Assembly: GCA_904419295.1 (NCBI GenBank)
Contig: CAJFRA010000002.1
Location: 1 to 64,000 of the forward strand
Direction of reading: 5' to 3'
DNA: 64,000 nucleotides
Source of the DNA: Candidatus Pseudobutyricicoccus lothianensis
Lineage (GTDB): Bacteria > Bacillota > Clostridia > Oscillospirales > Butyricicoccaceae
Within the stretch, counting starts at the first letter, position 1; the number at the start of each line of letters is the position of its first letter. The position numbers and the translations under genes are program-made. Under the pieces are notes generated by a model. That model was not told where the DNA came from. It made no database searches and saw nothing but the letters and a program-made list of their open reading frames with translations. Of this stretch, positions 35,913-46,446 are shown one piece after another.

Positions 35913-36653
35913 CCAGTCTGGCGATGTATTCTATCCGATAGGCTTTGGGCCGTTGTGGGAAGAATTTTCATTTCCGCTAGGATTGTCTTGGCAAATATGT
36001 TATAATGAATCAATAATGATGATATTTTCTCTCCGCCGCATCCGGTGGATCGATTGGCGCTTGCGATCAGCAAGTTTCTTCGCGCCCTTGGCTGGGGATT
36101 TGTGACCGGAATGTTCCAACCGCCGAAGATGACGGGAATGTTTCCATCTCCTGACCTATGACAGCAGCGGCCTTGGCGTAAAGGTCCCAGCTCCACATCG
36201 GTACGGCAAAGGTGGGAAGTTTGAACGGTTGGAAGTCTGTGAGATCCCAGCGGAAAGGATGGGGCCTTCCTTGGACATTTCTTGGCAGGGTCTGCCGGTG
36301 GCGACGCCCGTGCCGAAACTTGAGATCCGCGGCAGTATTTTTGATGCCCAGCCCCATGATGTCTTCATTGCTGTTCCTTTCGATTTCGCAGCAATGCTGC
36401 CGCTGTCTGGTATCCGCTGCAAACCAGTGTCTCAATCAAGGGAAACAATGTGCCATGTCTGCTGGCTGAGGCTTTACGCTATCTTTGGCAAATCGCAATG
36501 AGGTATGCAGTGCCTCTGCCTTTGACTGCAACATAACTCCGGTATAGCAAGCAAATCTGTAAGGGTCGACAAGCCAGACCGTCTGGGACCCACGCCGCGG
36601 CAAAAAGACTGCCCCAATGGATGCCAGTGGTCACCGAACCGAGGGATTCTGGT
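35913..36653. other. 0.7 kb stretch without a convincing gene, possible gene remnant
   Basis: Apart from the extended -10, no gene can be supported. One plus-strand frame is open from 36133 to 36501 and reads like real protein in part (VPAPHRYGKGGKF, then PVATPVPKLEIRG), but it lacks a normal start with a ribosome site and I cannot assign a family. It may be a decayed gene or a long untranslated leader. No known riboswitch pattern was recognised. Confidence 0.5.
35998..36006 (+). promoter_or_regulatory. extended -10 promoter facing the GGDEF/EAL gene
   Basis: TGTTATAAT is a consensus extended -10. No clear -35 precedes it. It would give the signalling operon a leader of about 640 bases. Confidence 0.5.
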
Positions 36654-39600
36654 ATGAAAGAAGCAAATCTGACATCATCGGCCAACCACAATCTAGAGCA
36701 TATGTATGAAGAGCTGCAGCAGCGCGCCACCATCGACGCGCTTTCCGGTGTGCTGAATCGGGCCACGTTGGAACAGTGCATAAAAAAGCGCCTGGAAACG
36801 GTGGAGCCCTCGGACACCTGCGCCCTGTTCATCGTGGACTTGGATGATTTCAAACAGGTGAACGACACATTGGGGCATCAAGCGGGCGACCAAGCCATCC
36901 GCCGGTCGGCCCAGATCCTATCTGGTCTCTTCCGTGCCAGCGACATTGTGGGCCGGTTGGGTGGCGATGAATTTGCCATCTTCCTCTGCGGGCAAGTCAC
37001 AGAAGAACTGGTCCGCAAAAAAGGTACTGCGATTTGCGAAAATCTGCAGCTGGCCCTGGGCGATCATCCGGTGGTGAACTTAACGACGAGCGTGGGCATT
37101 AGTTTGGCGGAGGGCCGCCCTCAGTTTGAAGAGATGTATCAATCGGCTGACCTGGCCCTTTACCGGGCAAAAAAAGCGGGAAAACACGGGTTTTATCTGC
37201 ATCATGGCGCCTATTCTCAGGAGAAAGCTGATGATTTCCATCCGGTCAACACCATTTCTCTCAGCGGCCTGTTGGAGTATATGAATAGCGGTGTTGCCCT
37301 GTTGGAGATGAGTGAATCCCCCCAGGTCATCTATGTCAGCCCTAGTTTCTACCGGATCATTGGGGCAAAGGCCCCGGCTTATTCGCTTCCCTTGCCCCTG
37401 TCCTCCCTGATCCACCCCGATGATCAACTGGGTCTGGAAGAGACGCTTTGGGAAGGGCTGCGGCAAGGCCAGCCTGTGGAACACACCCACCGGGTCTCCT
37501 CTGGCGACGGTCAGCGTTGGCTCTGGTGGCACGTCCGCGCCATACGGATCCGATATGACAACCCCCACCCAGTCCTGCTGGTCACCACCACAGACGTTTC
37601 CCACTTCAAGGAGAACGAGCAGCAGTTGGAAGCCATCAATCAGCGGTTACAAGTTGCCTTTGGTCAAACGGCGCAGCGGCTATGGGAAGTGGATATCGCC
37701 TCCCACACCTTCCACTTCTTCGGCCAAGACGGGCTTTCCCAGAACCCTGATATAGATGGGGCCGCGTTTCCCGCCCAGCTGGTGGAGGCCGGGTGGGTCC
37801 ACCCCAATTCAGCCGCCCGTTTCCAGACCTTTGCAAAAGAGCTGCTGAGCGGCCAAGTCAACGGATATGGAAATTTCATCTTAAAGCACCAAAGCACCGG
37901 CTGCTATGGTTGGGCTACCCTCTCCTATCGGATGCTCTTTGACGACGTGGGCCATGCGGTGAAAGCAGTGGGGATCGTAGAGGACCTGTCCGGCAACCTG
38001 GCGGGGCAAAATGCCGGCCGGTTCGGCCGCTGGCCTTTGCCAGAAGGTCTGCTTTCGGACCTGATGGTGCACATGCGGGCCAACCTCACCCAAGATCGCA
38101 TCGAGGAACTGTGGGTAGAGGGCAAAAGCAGCGGCGACGCGATGCGGCAGCTGCCTTGCTCTGCGATTCTCGCCCAAGAACAGTCCAAGATTTTCAGTGG
38201 GGATGCCCAGGGGGATCTTCCCTCTTATTTTCGCTGTGAACAGCTCCTCCGGCTGTATCAAGAGGGCCGGCGCTGGCTCACTGCGGAATACCGCCGTGCG
38301 GACAGCGGTGGCAACATCCGCTGGGTCCGTTGTATCCTGCATTTGGCCTCGGAACCCCTCACCCACTGCATCCACCTGTATGCCTATCTCATCCAAATCG
38401 ACCGGCTGCGCCGGTGGGAGCAGGCCTGCGGAAGGCCGATAATCCGGGATATTGCCACCCAGCTGTATGATCGGGCTACTGTGGAACGGATGGCAAATGC
38501 CATGTTCCATGGCCAGCACACCGGCGACCGGGCAGTGGTGCTGTTCCAAATTGATGGATTGGCCCATTCCCAGCCGCCTGGCCGCCACATGCCAGACCAG
38601 CTGCATCCGGATATTGCTGCGGCGCTCTCCTTGGCACTGGGCGGCAGCTGCCTGCTGGGCCAATATAGCCCCACCCGCATCCTGGCTCTTTTCCCCGCCA
38701 TAACCTCGAAAGACGACCTGCGCCGCCGCTTGGAGGAAGCCGTTGCTTTTGTCCAGCAGGCTCTGTCCAGCATGGCGATCCCCAAGCCGCTCCGCTTTAT
38801 CACCGGCGTGGCGACAAGCCCGGCGGATGCCGCTGATTTTCACACTTTATTGTCCAAAGCCCTCCATGCTTGCGGCCTGTGGTGGAACGCCGCATTGGAT
38901 ACGGTGGCCTTTTCCAGCGAAGAGGAGGAGGGCGATTGGGCTCCGCTGCAGGCCGATGAGCCGGACGACCAAGTATCCATCCATTCAGCGGAAATGGAAC
39001 GCCCTCTTTCCGAAGGGGAAAAAGAAGTGGCATTTCACTGTATGTCCACCATGCTTTCGGCCGATTCGCTGGAAGTTTCCCTACGGGGCGTCCTACACAC
39101 CATCGGCAGCTATTACCAGGCAGATCGGGTCTACATCCTCACCCTGGCGGAAAAAAGCCACGTCGTCACCATGCCCTTTGAATGGACGGGACCTCATAAA
39201 CGCAGCATACAGCAAGCGGTTTCCGGCATGCGGCTGGAACGCTTTCCCCTGCTAGAGCGGTGCTTGGCAGAAAAGAAGCCCCTTTTTCTCACAAGGTCTC
39301 AACCCATTGCGGCCCGCGGCGGCAAAGCATCCAGTGAGCCCTGGTATTTCACCGCTTTCCCATTGATCCAGCAAAATCGGGTGGAGGGGTTCTTGTGCAT
39401 TGAGAATTCCCGGGAACATCCGGCTGACGCTGCGTTATTCGGCGCCCTGATCCCCTATATACTGCACGAACGGAAACGGTTCCACCACAGCGATCCGGCG
39501 CCCGGAACCGTAGAGCAGCTCATGGGGCTGCCCGACTTGCGCTCCTATATGAAGGCCATCTATACCCTCAATTCTGAACAGTATAGTTCCCTGGGCGCCG

Positions 39601-40742
39601 TCTGTTTGGATATTCCCGGCATGGCCGCCATCAATGGCAGCCTTGGCTTTGAATATGGCAATCAGTTGCTTTGGTATGTCTCCAAAACGCTGACTGACAT
39701 TTTTGGCACCTCTCTGCTCTTCCGCACATGGGATGCAGAGTTCATTGCCTTTTGCCCCAATACGACCCGCCAGGTCTTCTTGGGCCGCTGCGGCCGTTTG
39801 CGCTCCATTCTCCAGCGCCGCTATCCAAAGGAGGTGCGCCTTGGCCGCGCCTGGGCAGATGGTATTTTCAGCGGCAAGCTTTTGGCAGACGAGGCCCGGC
39901 ACAGCATGCATTTGTGCTATCTGGAACAAGAGCCGCCCTCTGCCTTCCCCCTGCCTGGCAGTTCCTTCCCCGTTGGAGAATCCGCCTGCTCCAGCCGATT
40001 CACCGTGTACTTTCAGCCAAAGATCCACATAGGCAGCGGCGCTTTAGTCGGTATGGAGGCTTTGGTGCGTGGGGTCGAAAAAAACGGGATCATCATCCTC
40101 CCCGGGCAATTCATCGGCGCGTTGGAAGAACGCGGTGGCATCCGCGAACTGGATCTGTTTGTTCTCGAACGCGCTCTTTCCCAAGTGGAGCAGTGGCGGG
40201 CGGCCGGGCTGGGCATAGTACCGGTATCCGTCAACCTTTCCCGCGTGACCCTGGTCCATCCTTCCACTTTAGCTTCTGTTTTGGCCATTCAGAGCCGTTT
40301 CCCCCAGTTGCCGGCAGAGGCATTGGAACTGGAGATCACAGAAAGCGCCGGCACCATTGAGGCTTCTGACTTGCGGAAGATCGCAGACAAGTTCCGTTCC
40401 AATGGCTTGCGGCTCAGCTTGGATGACTTTGGCTCCCAATATGCCAACTTGCCGCTTTTCACCAACGTGCAGTTCGACACGGTCAAGCTGGACCGCAGCC
40501 TTATCACAGAGCTGGCCACCAACCCCATCAACCAGATGCTCGTCCGGGACATCATCCAGATCTGCCGTGCGCGCGATATGACCTGTGTGGCTGAGGGCGT
40601 GGAAAACCAAGAGCAGATCGCCGCTTTGTTGGAGACAGGCTGCAACTATGCCCAGGGCTATTATTACGACCAGCCGCTCTCAGCCCACGAATTTGAACAA
40701 AAATACCTGCAGGGCAACGCCCCGGCAGAATCGAAACCATAA
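36654..40742 (+). CDS. multidomain c-di-GMP signalling protein: GGDEF, PAS, GAF, EAL
   Basis: Very large cytoplasmic regulator, 1362 residues, with no membrane helix. Order: GGDEF cyclase domain about 20-185 with intact RLGGDEF near 102; PAS domains about 205-320 and 325-440; a degenerate GGDEF-like region about 600-740; a GAF-like domain about 790-945; another degenerate GGDEF about 955-1095; and EAL phosphodiesterase about 1115-1350. The EAL site appears intact: MEALVRG near 1134, VNLSR, LEITES, LDDFGSQYA, DTVKLDRS, AEGVEN and AQGYYY. It could both make and degrade c-di-GMP in response to ligands. The ATG at 36654 has a GAGGG site; one 33 bases earlier has none. The CheB-CheR gene follows 18 bp later. 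Confidence 0.88.
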   Translation: MKEANLTSSANHNLEHMYEELQQRATIDALSGVLNRATLEQCIKKRLETVEPSDTCALFIVDLDDFKQVNDTLGHQAGDQAIRRSAQILSGLFRASDIVGRLGGDEFAIFLCGQVTEELVRKKGTAICENLQLALGDHPVVNLTTSVGISLAEGRPQFEEMYQSADLALYRAKKAGKHGFYLHHGAYSQEKADDFHPVNTISLSGLLEYMNSGVALLEMSESPQVIYVSPSFYRIIGAKAPAYSLPLPLSSLIHPDDQLGLEETLWEGLRQGQPVEHTHRVSSGDGQRWLWWHVRAIRIRYDNPHPVLLVTTTDVSHFKENEQQLEAINQRLQVAFGQTAQRLWEVDIASHTFHFFGQDGLSQNPDIDGAAFPAQLVEAGWVHPNSAARFQTFAKELLSGQVNGYGNFILKHQSTGCYGWATLSYRMLFDDVGHAVKAVGIVEDLSGNLAGQNAGRFGRWPLPEGLLSDLMVHMRANLTQDRIEELWVEGKSSGDAMRQLPCSAILAQEQSKIFSGDAQGDLPSYFRCEQLLRLYQEGRRWLTAEYRRADSGGNIRWVRCILHLASEPLTHCIHLYAYLIQIDRLRRWEQACGRPIIRDIATQLYDRATVERMANAMFHGQHTGDRAVVLFQIDGLAHSQPPGRHMPDQLHPDIAAALSLALGGSCLLGQYSPTRILALFPAITSKDDLRRRLEEAVAFVQQALSSMAIPKPLRFITGVATSPADAADFHTLLSKALHACGLWWNAALDTVAFSSEEEEGDWAPLQADEPDDQVSIHSAEMERPLSEGEKEVAFHCMSTMLSADSLEVSLRGVLHTIGSYYQADRVYILTLAEKSHVVTMPFEWTGPHKRSIQQAVSGMRLERFPLLERCLAEKKPLFLTRSQPIAARGGKASSEPWYFTAFPLIQQNRVEGFLCIENSREHPADAALFGALIPYILHERKRFHHSDPAPGTVEQLMGLPDLRSYMKAIYTLNSEQYSSLGAVCLDIPGMAAINGSLGFEYGNQLLWYVSKTLTDIFGTSLLFRTWDAEFIAFCPNTTRQVFLGRCGRLRSILQRRYPKEVRLGRAWADGIFSGKLLADEARHSMHLCYLEQEPPSAFPLPGSSFPVGESACSSRFTVYFQPKIHIGSGALVGMEALVRGVEKNGIIILPGQFIGALEERGGIRELDLFVLERALSQVEQWRAAGLGIVPVSVNLSRVTLVHPSTLASVLAIQSRFPQLPAEALELEITESAGTIEASDLRKIADKFRSNGLRLSLDDFGSQYANLPLFTNVQFDTVKLDRSLITELATNPINQMLVRDIIQICRARDMTCVAEGVENQEQIAALLETGCNYAQGYYYDQPLSAHEFEQKYLQGNAPAESKP

Positions 40743-40760
40743 TGTAAGGAGAATGGCAGC

Positions 40761-43325
40761 ATGAGCAAGACCGATTCAAGGCAATCCGCTCAGGCGGGCA
40801 CTTCCTCCGCCCAGGCACCGCTGTTGATTGGCATCGGCGCCTCTGCCGGCGGATTGGAGGCATTGCAGCAGTTTTTTGGTTACATGCCCCCCAACAGCGG
40901 GCTGAGTTTTGTCGTGATTCAGCACCTTTCCCCAGATTATAAGAGCCTTATGGCCGATATTCTGGGCAAGCACACGGAAATGGCCGTCCACCAGGCCGAA
41001 AATGGGATGTCCATCCAGCCGGATACCGTTTACTTGATCCCACCCAAAAAGTATATGACCCTGCAAGGGAACCAGTTGATCTTGTCCGACTATGCGCCGG
41101 GCACTTTGAACCACCCCATCGACGTATTTTTCTCTTCGCTGGCAGAAGAACGGCGCGAGCATTCCATTGTAGTCGTTCTTTCCGGCACTGGTTCCGATGG
41201 CACCAACGGGGTCAAAGCGGTGAAAGAGCACGGCGGGCTCGTCATTGCCCAGGCCCCGGAAAGCGCCAAATTTGACGGCATGCCCCGCAGCGTCATCAAC
41301 ACGGGGCTGGCGGACTTTGTGCTTTCCCCGGAGGAGATCGCCGAAGAGATCTTGAATTTTTCCGCCACGCCGATGCTGCTGCGCACTCCTCAAAACGACG
41401 GCCCGCTTTCTGAGGAGGATGAGCTGTTTTCTGAAGAGGAGACCTTGTCCCATATCTACACCATCTTGAAAAATGCCAGCGGGATCGACTTCACATATTA
41501 CAAACGCTCCACGATCCTGCGCCGCATCGAGCGGCGGATGCTGGTGACCCACACTGCCACTTTGACGGAATTTGCCCATCTGCTGGGCGACAGCGCTGAA
41601 GAGGTGAACATCCTGGTCAAAGAAATCCTCATCGGTGTGACCAATTTCTTTCGGGATCCGGCATTTTTTGAAAAGCTGAAATACAACGCCATCTACAAAA
41701 TCGTGGAGCGCGCCAAAGAAAACGAACCCATCCGGGTGTGGAGCGCCGGTTGTTCCACCGGCGAAGAGGCGTATTCCATCGCCATCTTGTTTCGGGAGGT
41801 CATGGAGGAGCTGCAGGTGACCAGGGATGTCAAAATCTTTGCTACCGATGTGGACAGCCGCGCCATCGAGCAGGCGGGCAAAGGGATCTATTCCGAGAAC
41901 ATCATTGACGATGTCTCCCCTGACCGGTTGGCCCGGTTCTTTTTGAAGCAGAACGACCAATACCAAATTTCCAAAGAGATCCGCCGGATGATCGTCTTTG
42001 CCACCCACAATATGTTTTCCGATCCCCCCTTTGGCAAGCTGGATATGATCAGCTGCCGCAATGTGATGATCTATTTCCAGCCGGTGCTTCGCCGAGGGCT
42101 GTTCGCCATTTTCCATTCGGCCCTCAAAAACAACGGCTATCTCTTTTTGGGCAAAAGCGAAACTGCCGGGGAATACGTCAGCTTGTTTAAACCTGTGTGC
42201 AGCTCTGAAAAAATCTATATCCACAAGGGAGAGGGAAAAGTGGAAGACTTAACGCCCCCCGCCTTCAACATCCCCAATATCCAAGCCATCTCGCCCACCA
42301 GCATCCGCGCTGGCGCAGGCCACCAAGAAGACCCGGTGGCCGAAGGGCTCTATACCACATTCCTGGAACACTTCTTGCCCGCCTCGGCCGTGTTGAATGC
42401 CGAAGATACGGTGCTTCACTTTTTTGGGAATTACGCCGACTATTTTACCTTGGCGCCCGGCCGGGCTACGCTGAACTTTTTCAGCATGCTCAACAAGGAT
42501 CTGAACTTGGTGGCGGCCACCGCCTTGAGCCGCTGCCGGGCGGAACACACTGCCATCACCTATACCGACATTGCGGTGGATTGTCCTTCGGGCCGGAAAG
42601 TGATCGATCTGACGGTACAGCCCATCCCCACCGCTTCCGGTGAAGAAAGCGAGCTCACGGCCGTATTGTTCCTGGAGAACCGGCCCACAGAGCAGGGAGG
42701 CGTTGTGGAAAAATACGACCTGGATGCCACAGCAGCCCGCCGCATCGCCGAACTGGAACGGGAATTCCAGGTTTCGCAGAGCGATTTGCGCTCCACCATT
42801 CAGCGGCTGGAAACGGTAAACGGCGAACTCCAGGCCGCCAACGAAGAGCTTCTCACCGCCAATGAAGAGCTGCAAAGCTCCACAGAGGAGCTGCAATCGG
42901 TAAACGAAGAGCTGTATACCGTCAACACGGAGCACCAGCTGAAACTGGATGAGCTGACCATGATGACCAACGACCTGTCCAATTTCCTCTCTTCTACGAT
43001 GATCGGTATTCTTTTTGTGGACAGCAACTTGAACATCCGCAAATTCACCGAATATGTAGGGCGGGAATTTCAGCTGATGGAGCACGACATTGGCAGGTCC
43101 ATTCAGATCTTCGCCCACAGTTTTCCAGAAGAAGCCATTGAGACCGACTGCAGGACCGTACTCAAGGATCTGATCTCCATCGACCGGGAAGTAACGGCTA
43201 TGAACGGCCGGTGTTATACATTGCGCATTGCCCCCTATCGCACCACAGAAAACAGCATACGGGGCCTTGTTATTACCATTATTGACAGCTTGGGCACGCC
43301 GCCGGCCAACCAGCGTGCGGATTGA
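40761..43325 (+). CDS. CheB-CheR-PAS fusion protein
   Basis: An 854-residue protein joining chemotaxis-type modules without a receiver domain. CheB methylesterase: residues 20-205 with catalytic Ser28 (GASAGG), His55 (QHLSPDY) and Asp146 (SGTGSDG). CheR methyltransferase: about 225-490 with SAM motif WSAGCSTGEEAYS and SCRNVMIYF. A coiled coil covers about 650-740 (repeated NEEL/ANEE units), and a PAS-like domain about 745-845. No cheA, cheW, cheY or receptor gene is nearby. Such fusions are known to act in sensory systems other than flagellar taxis. It is co-transcribed with the c-di-GMP protein and ends at a terminator. Confidence 0.93.
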   Translation: MSKTDSRQSAQAGTSSAQAPLLIGIGASAGGLEALQQFFGYMPPNSGLSFVVIQHLSPDYKSLMADILGKHTEMAVHQAENGMSIQPDTVYLIPPKKYMTLQGNQLILSDYAPGTLNHPIDVFFSSLAEERREHSIVVVLSGTGSDGTNGVKAVKEHGGLVIAQAPESAKFDGMPRSVINTGLADFVLSPEEIAEEILNFSATPMLLRTPQNDGPLSEEDELFSEEETLSHIYTILKNASGIDFTYYKRSTILRRIERRMLVTHTATLTEFAHLLGDSAEEVNILVKEILIGVTNFFRDPAFFEKLKYNAIYKIVERAKENEPIRVWSAGCSTGEEAYSIAILFREVMEELQVTRDVKIFATDVDSRAIEQAGKGIYSENIIDDVSPDRLARFFLKQNDQYQISKEIRRMIVFATHNMFSDPPFGKLDMISCRNVMIYFQPVLRRGLFAIFHSALKNNGYLFLGKSETAGEYVSLFKPVCSSEKIYIHKGEGKVEDLTPPAFNIPNIQAISPTSIRAGAGHQEDPVAEGLYTTFLEHFLPASAVLNAEDTVLHFFGNYADYFTLAPGRATLNFFSMLNKDLNLVAATALSRCRAEHTAITYTDIAVDCPSGRKVIDLTVQPIPTASGEESELTAVLFLENRPTEQGGVVEKYDLDATAARRIAELEREFQVSQSDLRSTIQRLETVNGELQAANEELLTANEELQSSTEELQSVNEELYTVNTEHQLKLDELTMMTNDLSNFLSSTMIGILFVDSNLNIRKFTEYVGREFQLMEHDIGRSIQIFAHSFPEEAIETDCRTVLKDLISIDREVTAMNGRCYTLRIAPYRTTENSIRGLVITIIDSLGTPPANQRAD

Positions 43326-43353
43326 CCGATTTTCTTCGTGCCTTTTACAAGAC

Positions 43354-43396
43354 AAGGGAGCCCGACAGCCAAAAGGCTGCCAGGCTCCCTTTTTTA
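43354..43396 (+). terminator. terminator of the signalling operon
   Basis: GGGAGCC (43356-43362) pairs with GGCTCCC (43383-43389), with an inner CAGCC/GGCTG stem and AAAA loop, followed by six T. Confidence 0.88.
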
Positions 43397-43416
43397 TCGC
43401 TGGAGCTCTCCAAAAA

Positions 43417-44010
43417 TCAATCTTCAGCGGATCCTGCAAGTTGCAGGTCTACATGGACAACGGTTTCCGAATGCGGCAGGTAGGCGATCTGTGCGGTAAT
43501 GGTATGGGTGCCGTTCCCCGCACCGGCTTGCTCATACAAAGCTTCTCCCTGTGCATACACTCCACGGCTGATGGAAAACGATTCTCTCTTCCCCTGCTCG
43601 TCCAGCCCTTCCAGCTGCACCGTGGGGGTATCGCCCAAATTGCTATAGGAAAACCGAACATCTTCCAGCTGGATCTGGCTAGGGGCCTGCAAATAGGGTA
43701 AATCGCTCAGCGGATCGACCACGCGCCCCGCTATGGTGAGAAGGCCGATCGCAGCCAGCGCCAAAGCCCCGGCTGAACAAAGCAGTTTGTCCTGCCAGTC
43801 TTTTCCTTTACAGGCGCCCGCTGCAAAACAGGCGGCGCACAACAGGCACAGCAGCGCCACTGACAGCCAAAAAGGCATGGAAACATAATTCTCCAAGACT
43901 GCTTTCTGCCCATCACTCGTATGGAGCAAAAGCAAAATTCCCATGGGAAGCAAAGAAGCCAAACACAGGATGCCCAGCGCTTCCACTGTTCTTTCTACTT
44001 TCCTGACCAT
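43417..44010 (-). CDS. membrane protein of unknown function
   Basis: A 197-residue protein with three hydrophobic segments near 10-30, 45-65 and 75-100, followed by a soluble, probably extracytoplasmic C-terminal domain of about 95 residues rich in beta-type sequence (VQLEGLDEQGKRESF). No family recognised. The ATG at 44010 has a strong GGAGGG site. It lies between the signalling operon and ftsZ, with ftsZ's terminator upstream, so it is probably transcribed alone. Confidence 0.72.
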   Translation of the reverse strand: MVRKVERTVEALGILCLASLLPMGILLLLHTSDGQKAVLENYVSMPFWLSVALLCLLCAACFAAGACKGKDWQDKLLCSAGALALAAIGLLTIAGRVVDPLSDLPYLQAPSQIQLEDVRFSYSNLGDTPTVQLEGLDEQGKRESFSISRGVYAQGEALYEQAGAGNGTHTITAQIAYLPHSETVVHVDLQLAGSAED

Positions 44011-44286
44011 AGGCCGTCCCTCCAGACCATCGGATCGCCAGCCTCATTTTGGCGCCTTGCGCCATACGTGCTCTGGCATCGTTTCCTCTGAAAAGCAGCA
44101 TAGGGGATTGTTGAAAAATCATCCCGCACATTTCCGTCAAGCTGACGTAAAAATCCTGTAACTCTCCCTTTTTCTGTGCAATTGACTGCCTCCTCTCACT
44201 CTCTAAGCTTTTTCCTTCTTGCCATAGTCCAGGTTTGGTCCTCTGGGCCTCCCTTTATCCCGGTCTTCTTTTCCACTATCGAAGGC
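44011..44286. other. intergenic region between the membrane protein gene and the ftsZ terminator
   Basis: No gene seen. A small GGCGCC-centred hairpin lies near 44048-44062. No clear promoter for the membrane protein was found; TTGCAC near 44180 without a good -10 is the best candidate. Confidence 0.5.
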
Positions 44287-44318
44287 AAAAAAGCCGGAGG
44301 GCAGATTGCCCTCCGGCT
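44287..44318 (-). terminator. terminator of the dcw cluster after ftsZ
   Basis: A 12-bp GC-rich stem (44292-44303 with 44307-44318), loop of 3, then TTTTTT on the minus strand, about 82 bp after the ftsZ stop. Confidence 0.9.
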
Positions 44319-44400
44319 GAATCGGCTTTATTTTCGCATCCCCCTCCAAGAAGGCCCCTTGTCCATCTCTTGGAGCGCGATGCTGTACTTGCGATCTGGC

Positions 44401-45573
<1,173 letters not shown>

Positions 45574-45621
45574 AACTGCCTCCACCTTGCCTTTTGAATT
45601 GGGATTGTATCGGCCACTGCC

Positions 45622-46431
45622 TCATGCCGGGCGGAATCGGGCGGTCTGCGTATCGGTCAGATCAATGACCCCCGTATCCGTGCTGCTCAATTTTGCAACG
45701 ATCGTGTTTAAAAATTCGATTTTTTTCTCCAAATTTTCCACGGTTCCCAGTTCCACTGTGAACCTGCCCATATATTGCAGCTTGATCTCAAACAGCTGCT
45801 GCATATCAATACTCATAATTTCTTTCAGTATATCACTATTTTGAGCCGTATTCAATATGGAAAACAGTGCTTTTCCTTTCTCCTCGTCAGAAAATGTGGC
45901 ATAAATGCCCGGCTTTTCCTCTTCTGGCTCCATTCCCGTAACGACGCAATACTGGGCCGCCTGTTCAGCGGTAACTTCTTCCAACAATTTTCCCTTGGTA
46001 TCCATCAGCCAATAGGTCTGCCCCACTTGCAAAGCGGCCACCGGCTGGCACTCCGTCACCTGGATCTCGATGCCGTCGGGCAGCCTGCGGCGGATGGTGA
46101 CTTCATCCAAATAGGGCCTGTCCGCCAAAATGCGCTCCTGGGCGGCAAATTTGTTGATGAAAAACAGATTCTCCCCTATCGTGATCTGGGATGCATCGAT
46201 CAGCTCTTGGGCACTGTACCGGGTATCGCCTACCACAGTGATCTCCTTCACCTTGAAAAACACTGTGACTGCCGCCAAGATCGCGGCGCAGATCAGCACC
46301 AGGCAGAGGAACCGCAGCAGAATGCTTGGTCCCCGCCTTGTCCGCCTGCGCCGCTTCCGACGCTTTTTGGGTGGGTATTCTTTTGGAACGGGAGGTCTTG
46401 CCGCCCTGGCTTTTGGTCTTTGCTTTTTCAT
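45622..46431 (-). CDS. ftsQ: cell division protein FtsQ/DivIB with POTRA domain
   Basis: Bitopic divisome protein of 269 residues. A very basic cytoplasmic N terminus (KKRRKRRRRTRRG, residues 22-34) is followed by one transmembrane helix near 37-58. A POTRA domain lies at about 60-130 (KVKEITVVGDTRYSAQELI, PDGIEIQVTE), and a beta domain closes the protein. It follows murA by 15 bp. Confidence 0.9.
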   Translation of the reverse strand: MKKQRPKARAARPPVPKEYPPKKRRKRRRRTRRGPSILLRFLCLVLICAAILAAVTVFFKVKEITVVGDTRYSAQELIDASQITIGENLFFINKFAAQERILADRPYLDEVTIRRRLPDGIEIQVTECQPVAALQVGQTYWLMDTKGKLLEEVTAEQAAQYCVVTGMEPEEEKPGIYATFSDEEKGKALFSILNTAQNSDILKEIMSIDMQQLFEIKLQYMGRFTVELGTVENLEKKIEFLNTIVAKLSSTDTGVIDLTDTQTARFRPA

Positions 46432-46446
46432 GGTCTCATCCTGGTA

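Noticed and set aside
36001-36200. Possible c-di-GMP riboswitch upstream of the GGDEF/EAL gene
   Set aside because: The GEMM core elements are not present in the expected order, so the context alone is not enough.
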